A DNA stretch of 56,550 nt from Rhodobacterales bacterium (GTDB lineage Bacteria; Pseudomonadota; Alphaproteobacteria; Rhodobacterales; Rhodobacteraceae): NCBI GenBank assembly GCA_021155205.1, contig JAJNPS010000035.1:1-56550 (forward strand). Direction: 5' to 3'. The position numbers and the translations under genes were made by a program. Positions 1 through 9,803 of this stretch are shown piece after piece; within the stretch, counting starts at the first letter, position 1, and every line of letters starts with the position of its first letter. The notes below the pieces were generated by a model. That model worked only from the letters and a program-made list of their open reading frames with translations. It had not been told where the DNA came from and ran no database searches.

Positions 1-77
1 GAGCCACGCTTCGCGAGTGCTGCCTTATAGTCATGCCAGCTCGAGGTGCGGTAGGTCGAGGGCTTCGGTCTGCTCAT
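1..77 (-). CDS. IS5-family transposase, N-terminal part (cut by window edge)
   Basis: The visible 25 residues begin MSRPKPSTYRTSSWHDYKAA and continue LAKRGS. This is the usual opening of IS903-type IS5 transposases (MSRP...YKT.NW..Y..AL..RGSL). The DDE catalytic domain would lie beyond position 1. The ATG is at 77-75, inside the IS end described separately. Because only the start is visible, it is not possible to say whether the transposase is intact. Confidence 0.75.
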   Translation of the reverse strand, partial: MSRPKPSTYRTSSWHDYKAALAKRG

Positions 78-140
78 CCAGACAAGCTACCACGCCGGAT
101 TCACAACGTGACTCCTTCATCGCATTTGCGCAACAAAGCC
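1..140 (-). mobile_element. End of an IS5-family (IS903-type) insertion sequence
   Basis: Read on the minus strand, the element starts at 140 with GGCTTTGTTGCGCAAATG, which matches the GGCTTTGTTG start typical of the IS903 group of IS5 elements. A transposase start codon follows 63 bases further in. The rest of the element lies outside the window, so the other terminal repeat and the target duplication cannot be seen. The element interrupts a J-domain protein reading frame that resumes at 141. Confidence 0.8.
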
Positions 141-278
141 GGTTGTACTCGCGGATGTGGTCCTTGCAGAACCAGAAGAACTCATCCAGCAGGTCGGGCG
201 ATTTCGGGGCGCGGTAGGACCCCTGCAGCCGACAGCCCGGAAAATCGCAGGCGCGGTTCAGGCCGCACCCGTTTCTGT
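141..278 (-). pseudogene. J-domain (DnaJ-class) protein fragment interrupted by the insertion sequence
   Basis: The minus strand reads RACDFPGCRLQ, then GSYRAPKSPDLLDEFFWFC, then KDHIREYN. This cysteine-rich stretch is characteristic of the short J-domain proteins of Rhodobacterales, in which it precedes the C-terminal J domain. The frame breaks at 141 exactly where the IS begins, so the J domain proper is missing or lies beyond the IS. No start codon or normal N-terminus is visible: the frame runs back into the end of pncC. The fragment may therefore also be 5'-truncated. Lies directly downstream of pncC on the same strand. Confidence 0.6.
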
Positions 279-746
279 TCAGGTCAGTGCTTGCGCAAGC
301 AGTGCCAAAGCGTGATCGCGGGCGGCAGCGCGCACCTTTGCCCGACCAAGCGGGCCGAACTCCACCGTTTGGCTGGCGACGGGCCGGTCCTGGCAGGCAA
401 GGCCGAAACAGACCCGTCCCTCGGGCTTGAGCCCGGACCCGCCCGGACCTGCGATCCCCGTGATCGCCACCGCAAGGTCCACCCCTGACCGCCGGGCCGC
501 ACCTGCGGCCATTTCCGCCGCGACCTCTTCGCTCACGGCGCCATATCGGGTCAGGGTATCGAGGCGCACTGCCAGAAGATCCGTCTTGGCGGCATTGGAA
601 TAGGTGACGTAACCCACCTCGAACACGTCCGAACTGCCGGGGATGTCGGTCAGCGCGGCCGCCACCAGCCCACCAGTACAGCTTTCCGCCGTGGCAATCC
701 GCCAGCCCCGCGCGCGGGCGGCGGCCAGGATCGCCGCCGGGGTCAT
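279..746 (-). CDS. pncC: Nicotinamide-nucleotide amidase (CinA C-terminal domain family)
   Basis: A 155-residue protein made only of the CinA C-terminal domain, the usual stand-alone PncC size. It deamidates nicotinamide mononucleotide to nicotinate mononucleotide in the pyridine nucleotide salvage cycle. TAESCTGG (residues 19-26) carries the likely catalytic serine, YVTYSNAAK (46-54) the tyrosine/lysine partners, and AITGIAGPGG (94-103) is the second family signature. Its start overlaps the pgpA stop by 4 nt (ATGA), so it is translationally coupled as the last gene of ispDF-pgpA-pncC. No competence role is implied, because the N-terminal CinA domain is absent. Confidence 0.93.
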   Translation of the reverse strand: MTPAAILAAARARGWRIATAESCTGGLVAAALTDIPGSSDVFEVGYVTYSNAAKTDLLAVRLDTLTRYGAVSEEVAAEMAAGAARRSGVDLAVAITGIAGPGGSGLKPEGRVCFGLACQDRPVASQTVEFGPLGRAKVRAAARDHALALLAQALT

Positions 747-1234
747 CGCATCAGGACGACGTGAAAGAGCGCCGCCGCCGCCAGCGTCGCCACCCCGCCG
801 ATCAGCCCGGCGAGAAGGTCATCGAGCATGACACCCGGCGCATCGCCGCGTCGGTCCACCACACCGATCGGACCGGGCTTCAGCACATCGAACAGCCGAA
901 AGAACAGGAACGCCGCCAGCCAGGCGGGCCAGGGCAGCCAGCCGTCGAAATCACGCATCCAGAACGCCGCGGCGGGAAACAGCAGGCACAGCCATTGACC
1001 CGCAACCTCGTCGATGACGATTTCCCCCGGATCCTCGCCGGGCCGGTCCGCCAGCTCAATGCCGACGGCCCAGAATCCGACAACGGTGATCGCGACGGTA
1101 GACAGCACGAGGATCGGAAATCCGCCGTAGCGCAGGATGACCATGCCAAGGAACAGACCCGCCAGCGACCCCCAGGTGCCGGGTGCGGGACGCAAAAGGC
1201 CGACATTGCCGAACGTGGTCAGAAGGCGCGTCAT
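743..1234 (-). CDS. pgpA: Phosphatidylglycerophosphatase A
   Basis: A 163-residue integral membrane phosphatase that removes phosphate from phosphatidylglycerophosphate to give phosphatidylglycerol. The family pattern is clear: RPAPGTWGS near the N-terminus, a first hydrophobic segment, then DPGEIVIDEVAGQW (about residues 67-80), FRLFDVLKPGPI, and GVMLDDLLAG before the last membrane helix. The acidic residues in these loops are the conserved catalytic/metal-binding positions of PgpA. It sits between ispDF and pncC with 4-nt overlaps on both sides, so the three genes are probably translated from one message. Confidence 0.95.
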   Translation of the reverse strand: MTRLLTTFGNVGLLRPAPGTWGSLAGLFLGMVILRYGGFPILVLSTVAITVVGFWAVGIELADRPGEDPGEIVIDEVAGQWLCLLFPAAAFWMRDFDGWLPWPAWLAAFLFFRLFDVLKPGPIGVVDRRGDAPGVMLDDLLAGLIGGVATLAAAALFHVVLMR

Positions 1235-2361
1235 GGTCCGCCCACCAGTGTCGCCGTCGCCATCGCCGCGATACCCTCTTCGCGTCCCGTGAACCCCAGG
1301 CGTTCGGATGTCGTGGCCTTGACGCTGATCCGGTCGGTCTCGACACCCAGGATCCGCGCAAGCGTGCCGCGCATCGCATCGGCATGGGGTCCGATCTTCG
1401 GGCGTTCACAGATCAGCGTCACGTCGGCCTGGGTCAGACGGTAGCCGCGTTCGGCGATCCTTGCCCCGGCATGGCGCAGGAAAACGGTGCTGTCGGCGCC
1501 TTTCCATTGCGGGTCCGAAGGCGGGAAATGCCGGCCGATGTCGCCTTCGGCCAGCGCGCCATAGATGGCGTCGGTCAGCGCATGCATGCCGACATCGGCA
1601 TCCGAATGTCCAAGCAGCGCGCGGTCATGCGCGACCCGCACGCCACAGAGCGTCACGCCGTCGCCCACGGTAAAGGCATGCACGTCAAATCCGTTTCCAA
1701 CCCGCACATCCACGGTCTTTTCCCCGATCATCCGCGCCGCCCGGGAAAAGTCCTCCGGATGGGTGATTTTGAAGTTCGCCTCCTCACCCTCCACAATTGC
1801 GACGTCAAGTCCAGCGGCGCGCGCGATCGCCACATCGTCGGCGGCATCGCCGGACAGTGCGCGATGGGCGGCCAGGATCGCGGCATAGTCGAACCCCTGC
1901 GGTGTCTGCGCGCGGTAAAGTCCGGTCCGGTCCGCCGTCCCCGAGACCAGCCCCGCCGCGCCGCGCCACAAGGCGTCCGTCACCGGCAGGGCGGGTGCCG
2001 CCCCCGATTTCACGGCCATGGCGGCAAGGACGCGGTCAATGATGGCGGTCGACACAAAGGGCCGGGCGGCATCGTGGATCAGCACGCCGGTCGTGTCGGT
2101 CCCGGCCAGCGCCTCAAGCGCCGCCCGCACCGAGGCCGCGCGGGTTGCCCCGCCCTGCACCACGAGCACATCGTCAAGCCGCCCCGCGCGGTCGGTGTCG
2201 TCGCGATGGACGGCCACGACAATGCGCGATGCATGTGGGCGCAGGGCCGCAATGGCATGTTCCACCACCATCCGCGGTCCCAGCATCTGCCACTGTTTCG
2301 GCAAGGCCCCGCCCGCCCGGCTGCCCCGCCCAGCGGCAACGATGATTGCAGCGATTGTCAT
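1231..2361 (-). CDS. ispDF: Bifunctional IspD/IspF enzyme of the MEP isoprenoid pathway
   Basis: A 376-residue fusion. Residues 1-213 are the IspD cytidylyltransferase (IIVAAGRGSRAGGALPKQW, with DAARPFV and the KIT..EDF end). Residues about 218-376 are the IspF 2-C-methyl-D-erythritol 2,4-cyclodiphosphate synthase, opening RVGNGFDVHAF with zinc ligands Asp226 and His228, followed by LGHSDADVGMHALTDAI and KATTSERLGFTGREEGIAAMA. It does the third and fifth steps of the MEP pathway. The fusion is common in alphaproteobacteria. It is the first gene of a minus-strand operon and is divergent from dusB across a 182-nt gap. Confidence 0.97.
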   Translation of the reverse strand: MTIAAIIVAAGRGSRAGGALPKQWQMLGPRMVVEHAIAALRPHASRIVVAVHRDDTDRAGRLDDVLVVQGGATRAASVRAALEALAGTDTTGVLIHDAARPFVSTAIIDRVLAAMAVKSGAAPALPVTDALWRGAAGLVSGTADRTGLYRAQTPQGFDYAAILAAHRALSGDAADDVAIARAAGLDVAIVEGEEANFKITHPEDFSRAARMIGEKTVDVRVGNGFDVHAFTVGDGVTLCGVRVAHDRALLGHSDADVGMHALTDAIYGALAEGDIGRHFPPSDPQWKGADSTVFLRHAGARIAERGYRLTQADVTLICERPKIGPHADAMRGTLARILGVETDRISVKATTSERLGFTGREEGIAAMATATLVGGP

Positions 2362-2445
2362 TCCGGGGTCCCTTTGTCCGCCGTCTGATCTCTAGGCCAG
2401 CACCGCCTTGCCTGCAACTGTCGCGACTTTCGGCAGCACTTTGCC

Positions 2446-2451
2446 TATAAT
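2446..2451 (+). promoter_or_regulatory. Candidate -10 element upstream of dusB-ntrBC
   Basis: A perfect TATAAT lies 92 nt before the dusB start in the ispDF/dusB divergent gap, within an AT-richer patch. No good -35 hexamer is found 16-18 nt upstream, so this is a -10-only candidate. Confidence 0.35.
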
Positions 2452-2543
2452 TTGAGCATCGCACATTTTTCATGCCGTTTTGACCGGATGGCGGTTTGTG
2501 TTGGACGGGCGAACCGGGATACTGCAAGGCCTCTGCACAAGGA

Positions 2544-3529
<986 letters not shown>

Positions 3530-3533
<4 letters not shown>

Positions 3534-4630
3534 CCCCTTACCGTCCGCCCTATCCGGTGCCCGGGGTGATCTGGGCCTCGCTTCCCCTGCCGGCGCTGTT
3601 GATCGACCCTGCCGACCGCATTTTCGAGGTGAACCCGCAAGGTGAGATTTTCCTGAACGCCTCGATGCGCAACCTCGTTGGCCAGCCGCTCTTGGACCGG
3701 CTGCACATCGACGCCCCGATGGAAGAGGCCATTTCGCGCGCGCGCGCCAACCATTCGCCCTTGTCGATCAATGATGTCGATGTGACGACCGGCGAACGTG
3801 CGCCGCAGCAATGCACCATCCATATCGCCCCCCTGCAGGACGATCCGGGGCATGTGATGGTGATGATCTCCCCGCGCGAGATTGCCGACCGGCTGGGCCG
3901 GTCCATGCAGGGTGGGGCGGGGGCACGGTCCGCGATCGGTCTGGCGCAGATGCTGGCGCATGAAATCAAGAACCCGCTGGCCGGGATTTCGGGGGCGGCG
4001 CAGCTTGTCTCGATGGGCCTGCCACCCGAGGAACAGCAACTGACCGACCTGATCGTCGAGGAAACCCGCCGGGTGGTCAAACTGCTGGAGCAGGTCGAAC
4101 AGCTCGGCAACCTGCGCCCGCCGGACCGGCGCGGGGTGAACATCCACGACGCGCTGGACCGCGCTCGGCGCTCGGCGCTGGTCGGCTTCGGCGCAAGGAT
4201 GACCTTTGTCGAGGAATACGACCCCTCGCTGCCAGCGTCCTGGGCTGACCTTGATCAGTTGGTCCAGGTGTTTCTGAACCTGATCAAGAACGCCTCCGAA
4301 GCGGCGGGACCAAAGGGCGGCACGATCCATCTGCGCACCTTTTACAATCTGGCCCTGCGCCGTCGGCGCAAGGACGGCACCGGCGCGCCGATGCCCTTGC
4401 AGATCGAGATCATCGACGACGGGCCTGGACTGCCGCCCCATATTGCGGCGGATGTGTTCGAACCCTTCGTGTCGGGCCGCGAAAACGGCACCGGACTGGG
4501 GCTGGCCATCGTTGCGCGCATCATCGGCGAACATGACGGCTGGGTTCAGGTGGATAGCGTGCCCGGGCGCACGGTCTTTCGCATCTCGCTGCCCGTGGCA
4601 CGCCCGGAACAATTGAAGGAGACGCGCTAA
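3530..4630 (+). CDS. ntrB: Nitrogen sensor histidine kinase NtrB
   Basis: A 366-residue cytoplasmic kinase without membrane segments. An N-terminal PAS-like region (about residues 12-115, PALLIDPADRIFEVN) is followed by the H-box MLAHEIKNPLAGI, with the phosphorylated His144, then an N-box (NLIKNASEA, about 250), a D/F box DDGPGLPPHI and a G-box NGTGLGLAIV. In the family it phosphorylates or dephosphorylates NtrC under PII control. The ATG overlaps the dusB stop (ATGA), and its own TAA overlaps the ntrC ATG by one base, so dusB, ntrB and ntrC are tightly coupled. Confidence 0.95.
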
Positions 4631-5991
4631 TGGATGGAACGGTTCTGGTCGCGGATGATGACCGCACGATCCGCACGGTTCTGACGCAGGCGCTGACGCG
4701 CGCAGGCTGCCGGGTGCATGCCACCTCCAGCCTGATGACGCTGATGCGCTGGGTGGAGGAGGGCAAGGGCGATCTGGTGATCAGTGACGTCATCATGCCC
4801 GACGGCAACGGCCTCGACGCGCTGCCGCGCATTGCCAAATTGCGCCCCGGGCTGCCCGTCATCGTGATTTCAGCGCAGAACACCATCATGACCGCAATCC
4901 AGGCCGCCGAGGCGGAGGCGTTCGACTATCTGCCGAAACCGTTCGACCTGCCCGATCTGATGAAACGGTCGGCCCGCGCGCTGGACCAGAAACGCCGCGT
5001 CGCGCGGGTGGTGGAGCCGATCCGCGATCCGGGCGACGATCTGCCGCTGGTCGGACGCACGGGGGCAATGCAGGCGCTGTACCGGCTGGTGGCGCGGGTG
5101 ATGAACACCGACCTGACGGTGCTGGTCAGCGGCGAGTCGGGCACCGGAAAATCACTGATCGCGCGCGCGATCCACGATTTTTCCGACCGCCGCACGCTGC
5201 CCTTTGTCGTGGCACAGGGGGCGGATCTTGCCAGCATGGACGGCCCGTCGACGCTGCTTTCCCGTGCGCGGGGCGGCAGCCTTATTTTCGACGAGGTAGG
5301 CGATTTTTCCGACGAGGCGCAGGCGCGCGTCGTGCGCATGCTGGACCAGTTGCCCGACCAGGCCCCCCGCATCATGGCAACGACGCAGGTGGACCTGTCA
5401 GCCCGGATGGAGGCGAAATCCTTTCGCCAGGACCTGTTCTATCGGCTGAGCGGCGTGACCCTCCAGGTGCCCGCCCTGCGCGACCGCGTGGATGACATCC
5501 CGCTTCTGGCCGATTTCTTTCTTGCCCGCGAGGAACGCGATACCGGCATCGGGCGCAAGCTGTCGGCTGATGCGCGCGACCTTGTGCGCCGCTATTCCTG
5601 GCCTGGCAACGTGCGCCAGCTGGAAAATGCGCTGCGGCGACTGGCCGCAACCTCGTCCGAGACCGAAATCACCAAGGCGGAAATCGAGACCGTTCTGGGC
5701 AATCAACCGACGGTCGAGCCTGCGCGCGGCGGCGAGACGGAAAAGCTGTCGGCCAGCGTGGCGCGGCATCTCAAACGCTATTTCGACCTGCATTCCGGCC
5801 AATTGCCCCCGCCCGGAGTCTATCAGCGCATCCTGCGCGAAATCGAGCTGCCGCTGATCGAAATCGCGCTGGACGCCACGGCGGGCAACCAAGCAAAATG
5901 TGCCGACCTTCTGGGCATCAACCGCAATACCTTGCGCAAAAAAATCAGCGACCTTGATATCCGCGTGACACGGCGCCGCAAACTGATGTAA
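4630..5991 (+). CDS. ntrC: Nitrogen response regulator NtrC without GAFTGA loop (Rhodobacter type)
   Basis: 453 residues in three parts. The receiver has phosphoacceptor Asp53 in ISDVIMPDGNG. The AAA+ domain has Walker A GESGTGKS at 168-175 and Walker B SLIFDEVGD at 217-225. The C-terminal Fis-type helix-turn-helix ends GNQAKCADLLGINRNTLRKK. Between Walker A and Walker B, where sigma-54 activators carry ELFGHEKGAFTGA, it reads DLASMDGPSTLLSRARGGS: the GAFTGA loop and surrounding residues are deleted. R. capsulatus NtrC shows the same trait and activates sigma-70 polymerase, so this protein is inferred to work without sigma-54. The start overlaps the ntrB stop by one base. Confidence 0.95.
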   Translation: MDGTVLVADDDRTIRTVLTQALTRAGCRVHATSSLMTLMRWVEEGKGDLVISDVIMPDGNGLDALPRIAKLRPGLPVIVISAQNTIMTAIQAAEAEAFDYLPKPFDLPDLMKRSARALDQKRRVARVVEPIRDPGDDLPLVGRTGAMQALYRLVARVMNTDLTVLVSGESGTGKSLIARAIHDFSDRRTLPFVVAQGADLASMDGPSTLLSRARGGSLIFDEVGDFSDEAQARVVRMLDQLPDQAPRIMATTQVDLSARMEAKSFRQDLFYRLSGVTLQVPALRDRVDDIPLLADFFLAREERDTGIGRKLSADARDLVRRYSWPGNVRQLENALRRLAATSSETEITKAEIETVLGNQPTVEPARGGETEKLSASVARHLKRYFDLHSGQLPPPGVYQRILREIELPLIEIALDATAGNQAKCADLLGINRNTLRKKISDLDIRVTRRRKLM

Positions 5992-6089
5992 ACCTGCCAC
6001 AGGATGCGTTGCCAAAAGGGTGCGCTTTTTGGGTGACGCTGGGCAGGGCTGCAATGCCATCACCGGCCCTGCGGCGGAGGCTTGGATAC

Positions 6090-8354
6090 GTGCAGGGCGC
6101 CTTGAAATCGGCCACATGGATGCGGTTGACGCGGTTGCGTCGCCAGCGCCGGTTCCAGACCATGCTGACCTTTGCGCTGGTGACGCTGGGCCCGTTGCTG
6201 GCGGTCACCACGTTTCTGGCGCTGGGGCCGTTCAATCAGGGCACGGGGTCGCCGTCGCTGCGGCTGATCCTGCTGGCGGACATGGTCTATGTGCTGGTGC
6301 TGGCAACCCTGGTGCTGGCGCGGGTGATGCGCATGATTTCGGACCGGCGCAGCCAGTCGGCGGGGTCGCGCCTGCATCTGCGGCTTTCGGGCGTCTTTGC
6401 CTTCATCGCGCTGACACCGACCGTGCTGGTCGCGGTCTTTGCGATGCTGACGCTGAATGTCGGGCTGGAGGGATGGTTTTCGGACCGGGTCCGCCAGGTC
6501 GTGGGCAATTCGCTGTCAGCCGCCGAATCCTATGAAAGGGTGCAGCGCGACGATCTGATCAAGGATGCGGTGGCGCTGGCCGACTATCTGAACGAGGCGA
6601 AGAAAAAGCTGTTCTTCGTTCAGGATGACCAGTTTCGCCCCCTGTTGTCGCAGGGCCAGCAGACCATTCAGCGCGGGCTGAAAGAGGCATTCCTGATCGA
6701 CGGCACCGGCGCGATCCAGACGCGGGGCGAACGCTCCTATCTGTTTGATTTCGAACCGTTGACCGCTGACCAACTGGCGCAGGCCCAAAAAGGCGAGGTG
6801 GTGTTGGTCAAGGACTGGCCCAACAATGAGTATCGTGCGGTCGTCAGCCTGCCGGCTTTTCCGGATCGCCTTCTTTACGTGACGCGGGTAGTGGACGGGG
6901 CGCTGCTTGGACTGCTTGATGAAACCAAGGAAACCGTGGGACTGTACCAGCAGCTTGAGGCCGACCGTGGCAAGCTCTTGTTCAATTTCGGGTTGTTGTA
7001 CCTTGGGTTTGCGCTGTTGCTGATCCTGGCGGCTGTCTGGCTGGGCCTGTGGTTCGCCGAACGGCTCAGCCGTCCCGTGGGCCGCCTGATGGGGGCGGCA
7101 CAGCGGGTCGGCGGCGGCGATCTGGAGGTTCAGGTCACCGAAGAGGATGGCGATGACGAGATCACCATGCTGGGACGGCTGTTCAACCAGATGACCCGCC
7201 AGTTGAAGGGCCAGCGCGAGGCGCTGATCGACAGCCACGGGCGGACCGAAACGCAGCGCCGCCTTTTTGATTCGGTGCTGTCGTCGGTGACGGCGGGCGT
7301 GATTGGCCTCGACCCGGACGGGCAGTTCGATTTCGTGAACCCTGCCGCACAGCGGCTGTTGGATTTGCCTGCCGGGCTGGGCCAGACCGGGATCACCGCT
7401 GCGGTGCCCGAATTCGCCACCCTTTTTGCCCGCCTGCGCGACGGGGGCGGCGGTGCGGTGCAGGACGAGGTGCGCCTGACCCGACGCGGCAAGCTGGAAA
7501 GCCTGCTGGTCCGCATGAGCACGCGGCGCAGCGACGATGGCCGGCTTGAAGGGTACGTTCTGGCCTTCGACGACGTGACGGACCTTGTCTCGGCGCAGCG
7601 GATGGCAGCCTGGGGCGATGTCGCGCGCCGGATCGCGCACGAGATCAAGAATCCCCTGACGCCCATCCAGTTGTCGGCCGAGCGGATCAAACGGCGGTTC
7701 CGGGGCGAGGTGTCGTCGCCCGAGGATCTGGAACAGTACACCGATGTCATCGTGCGCCAGACCGGCGATCTGCGCCGGATCGTGGACGAGTTTTCCAGGT
7801 TCGCGCGGATGCCGGAACCGGACCGGCGCGAAACGGACCTGACCCGACTGATGCAGGACGTGATCATCCTGCAGGAAAGCGGTCAGCCGGGCGTGCGCTT
7901 TGCCAGGGACCTGCCCGATGTGCCGGTCATCCTGGATATTGATCCGACGATGCTGAACCAGGCCCTGACAAACCTGATCAAGAACGCCGGAGAAGCCATT
8001 GAAACCCTGCAGGAAAAGGGCGCACCTGCAGGACATGTACCGGAAATCCGCGTCAGCTTGGTGTCGCAGGGGACGGATGTGGTCATCCGCATCATGGACA
8101 ACGGGATCGGGTTGCCCGCCGACCGTGCGCGCCTGTTCGAACCCTATGTGACGACGCGGGCCAAGGGCACGGGCCTCGGCCTGCCCATCGTCAAGAAGAT
8201 CATTGAAGAGCATGGCGGGACGCTGGCCTTGGCCGATGCCCCCGTCTTTGACGGCAACACGCGCGCGGGGGCGATGGCAGAGATCGTGCTGCCCAAGCTC
8301 AGCCGCCGCAGAATGGCCCGCAGCGGCCAAGAGACCGAGGAGAAAGTCGCATGA
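6090..8354 (+). CDS. ntrY: Membrane-bound nitrogen/redox sensor histidine kinase NtrY
   Basis: About 754 residues. It has a membrane domain with helices near the N-terminus (MLTFALVTLGPLLAVTTFL; MVYVLVLATLVLARV; FAFIALTPTVLVAVFAML), a periplasmic sensor region, another helix (LLYLGFALLLILAAVWLGL), a HAMP domain (RPVGRLMGAAQRVGGGDL), a PAS domain and a kinase core with H-box RRIAHEIKNPLTPIQ and G-box GTGLGLPIVKK. I prefer the GTG at 6090, which has GGCGGAGG at 6073-6080. The frame is open from a TTG at 6009 and has an ATG at 6054. It overlaps ntrX by 4 nt and lies 98 nt after ntrC. NtrYX systems respond to nitrogen, oxygen or redox state. Confidence 0.93.
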   Translation: MQGALKSATWMRLTRLRRQRRFQTMLTFALVTLGPLLAVTTFLALGPFNQGTGSPSLRLILLADMVYVLVLATLVLARVMRMISDRRSQSAGSRLHLRLSGVFAFIALTPTVLVAVFAMLTLNVGLEGWFSDRVRQVVGNSLSAAESYERVQRDDLIKDAVALADYLNEAKKKLFFVQDDQFRPLLSQGQQTIQRGLKEAFLIDGTGAIQTRGERSYLFDFEPLTADQLAQAQKGEVVLVKDWPNNEYRAVVSLPAFPDRLLYVTRVVDGALLGLLDETKETVGLYQQLEADRGKLLFNFGLLYLGFALLLILAAVWLGLWFAERLSRPVGRLMGAAQRVGGGDLEVQVTEEDGDDEITMLGRLFNQMTRQLKGQREALIDSHGRTETQRRLFDSVLSSVTAGVIGLDPDGQFDFVNPAAQRLLDLPAGLGQTGITAAVPEFATLFARLRDGGGGAVQDEVRLTRRGKLESLLVRMSTRRSDDGRLEGYVLAFDDVTDLVSAQRMAAWGDVARRIAHEIKNPLTPIQLSAERIKRRFRGEVSSPEDLEQYTDVIVRQTGDLRRIVDEFSRFARMPEPDRRETDLTRLMQDVIILQESGQPGVRFARDLPDVPVILDIDPTMLNQALTNLIKNAGEAIETLQEKGAPAGHVPEIRVSLVSQGTDVVIRIMDNGIGLPADRARLFEPYVTTRAKGTGLGLPIVKKIIEEHGGTLALADAPVFDGNTRAGAMAEIVLPKLSRRRMARSGQETEEKVA

Positions 8355-9778
8355 GCAGCATTTTGGTGGTCGATGACGAAAAGGACATCCGCGAACTGAT
8401 CGGGGACATCCTGCGGGACGAAGGTTTCAGTATCCGGCTGGCCGGCAATTCGGATGAATGCATGGCTGAAATCAACGCAGAACCCCCGGCGCTGATGATC
8501 CTGGACATCTGGCTGAAGGACAGCCACATGGACGGGATCGACATCCTGAAGACGGTGAAACGCGACAATCCCGATGTGCCGGTGGTCATCATCAGTGGCC
8601 ATGGCAACATCGAGATTGCGGTCGCGGCGATCAAGCAGGGCGCCTATGACTTCATCGAAAAACCCTTCAACATCGACCAGCTGATGGTCGTGGTGACGCG
8701 GGCGATGGAAACAAGCCGCCTGCGCCGCGAAAATTCCGACCTGCGGCGGCGCGACGTCACCTCGACCGAGATGATCGGATCCTCCACGGCTTTCAAGACC
8801 TTGCGGGGCAATCTTGACAAGGTGACGAAATCCAACGCGCGGGTGATGCTGACGGGTCAGGCCGGTGCCGGCAAGGAAGTCGCCGCACGGTTCATCCATG
8901 TCAACTCGAACCGGGCGGGCGCGCCGTTCGTCTCGGTCTCGTCGGCCACCATCGAACCCGAACGGATGGAAGAAGTGCTGTTCGGCCGCGAGACGCCCGA
9001 ACGCGGGGTTGAACCGGGTTTGCTGGATCAGGCACATGGCGGCATCGTCTATTTCGATGAAGTGGCGGACATGCCCCTTGGCACACAGTCGAAAATCCTG
9101 CGTGTCCTGACGGAACAGCAGTTCGTGCGGGTGGGCGGGGCCGACAAGGTGCGGGTGGACCTGCGGGTGATCAGTTCCACAACGCGCGACCTGCGCCATC
9201 TGATCGGCATCGGCAAATTCCGCCAGGAACTTTATGACCGCCTGAACGTGGTGCCCATCGCAGTGCCGTCGCTGGAGGACCGGCGCGAGGACATCCCCGA
9301 ACTCGCGCGGCATTTCATCGACTGGTTCCACCGCAGCCAGGGCCTGCCCAGACGCCATCTCAGCCCGGAGGCCGAGGCCATGCTGCAGACGATGCCCTGG
9401 CCCGGCAACATCCGCCAGTTGCGCAACATGATCGAACGCATCCTGATCCTGGGCGAGGCTGGCGGACCGATCGAGGTCAAGGAACTGCCGGGGCAGGACG
9501 CGGGCGAGGTTCCCGGCGGCAAGATGGCAATGGGCGGCGCGATCGCCACGCTGCCCCTGCGCGAGGCGCGCGAGCTGTTTGAACGAGAATACCTCTTGAC
9601 CCAGATCAACCGCTTTGGCGGCAATATCAGCCGGACGGCGAATTTTGTCGGCATGGAGCGGTCGGCCCTGCACCGCAAGCTGAAATCGCTGGGCGTGGTC
9701 GGCACCTCGAAGAACGGCCTGCGCGGGGTCGATCTTGTCGGCGAGGACATCGGCGAGGAAGAGCCGGCGTTGGGCTGA
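8351..9778 (+). CDS. ntrX: Response regulator NtrX without GAFTGA loop
   Basis: 475 residues. The receiver has Asp52 in LMILDIWLKDSHMDG. The AAA+ domain has a slightly altered Walker A, GQAGAGKE (169-176), and Walker B IVYFDEVAD (232-240). The C-terminal Fis-type DNA-binding helix is GGNISRTANFVGMERSALHR. At the place of the GAFTGA loop the sequence is EEVLFGRETPERGVEPGLL, so the sigma-54-contacting tip is missing, as in NtrC of this window. The ATG overlaps the ntrY stop by 4 nt (ATGA). It is the partner of NtrY and closes the ntr gene block, 100 nt before trkA. Confidence 0.93.
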   Translation: MSSILVVDDEKDIRELIGDILRDEGFSIRLAGNSDECMAEINAEPPALMILDIWLKDSHMDGIDILKTVKRDNPDVPVVIISGHGNIEIAVAAIKQGAYDFIEKPFNIDQLMVVVTRAMETSRLRRENSDLRRRDVTSTEMIGSSTAFKTLRGNLDKVTKSNARVMLTGQAGAGKEVAARFIHVNSNRAGAPFVSVSSATIEPERMEEVLFGRETPERGVEPGLLDQAHGGIVYFDEVADMPLGTQSKILRVLTEQQFVRVGGADKVRVDLRVISSTTRDLRHLIGIGKFRQELYDRLNVVPIAVPSLEDRREDIPELARHFIDWFHRSQGLPRRHLSPEAEAMLQTMPWPGNIRQLRNMIERILILGEAGGPIEVKELPGQDAGEVPGGKMAMGGAIATLPLREARELFEREYLLTQINRFGGNISRTANFVGMERSALHRKLKSLGVVGTSKNGLRGVDLVGEDIGEEEPALG

Positions 9779-9803
9779 GCCCCGCGATCCCGGTCCGGCA
9801 CAG

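Noticed and set aside
743..2395. Long plus-strand open frames opposite pgpA and ispDF
   Set aside because: They are antisense shadows caused by high GC in the third codon position; their translations are Arg/His/Pro-rich and show no family features, while the minus-strand genes are clear.
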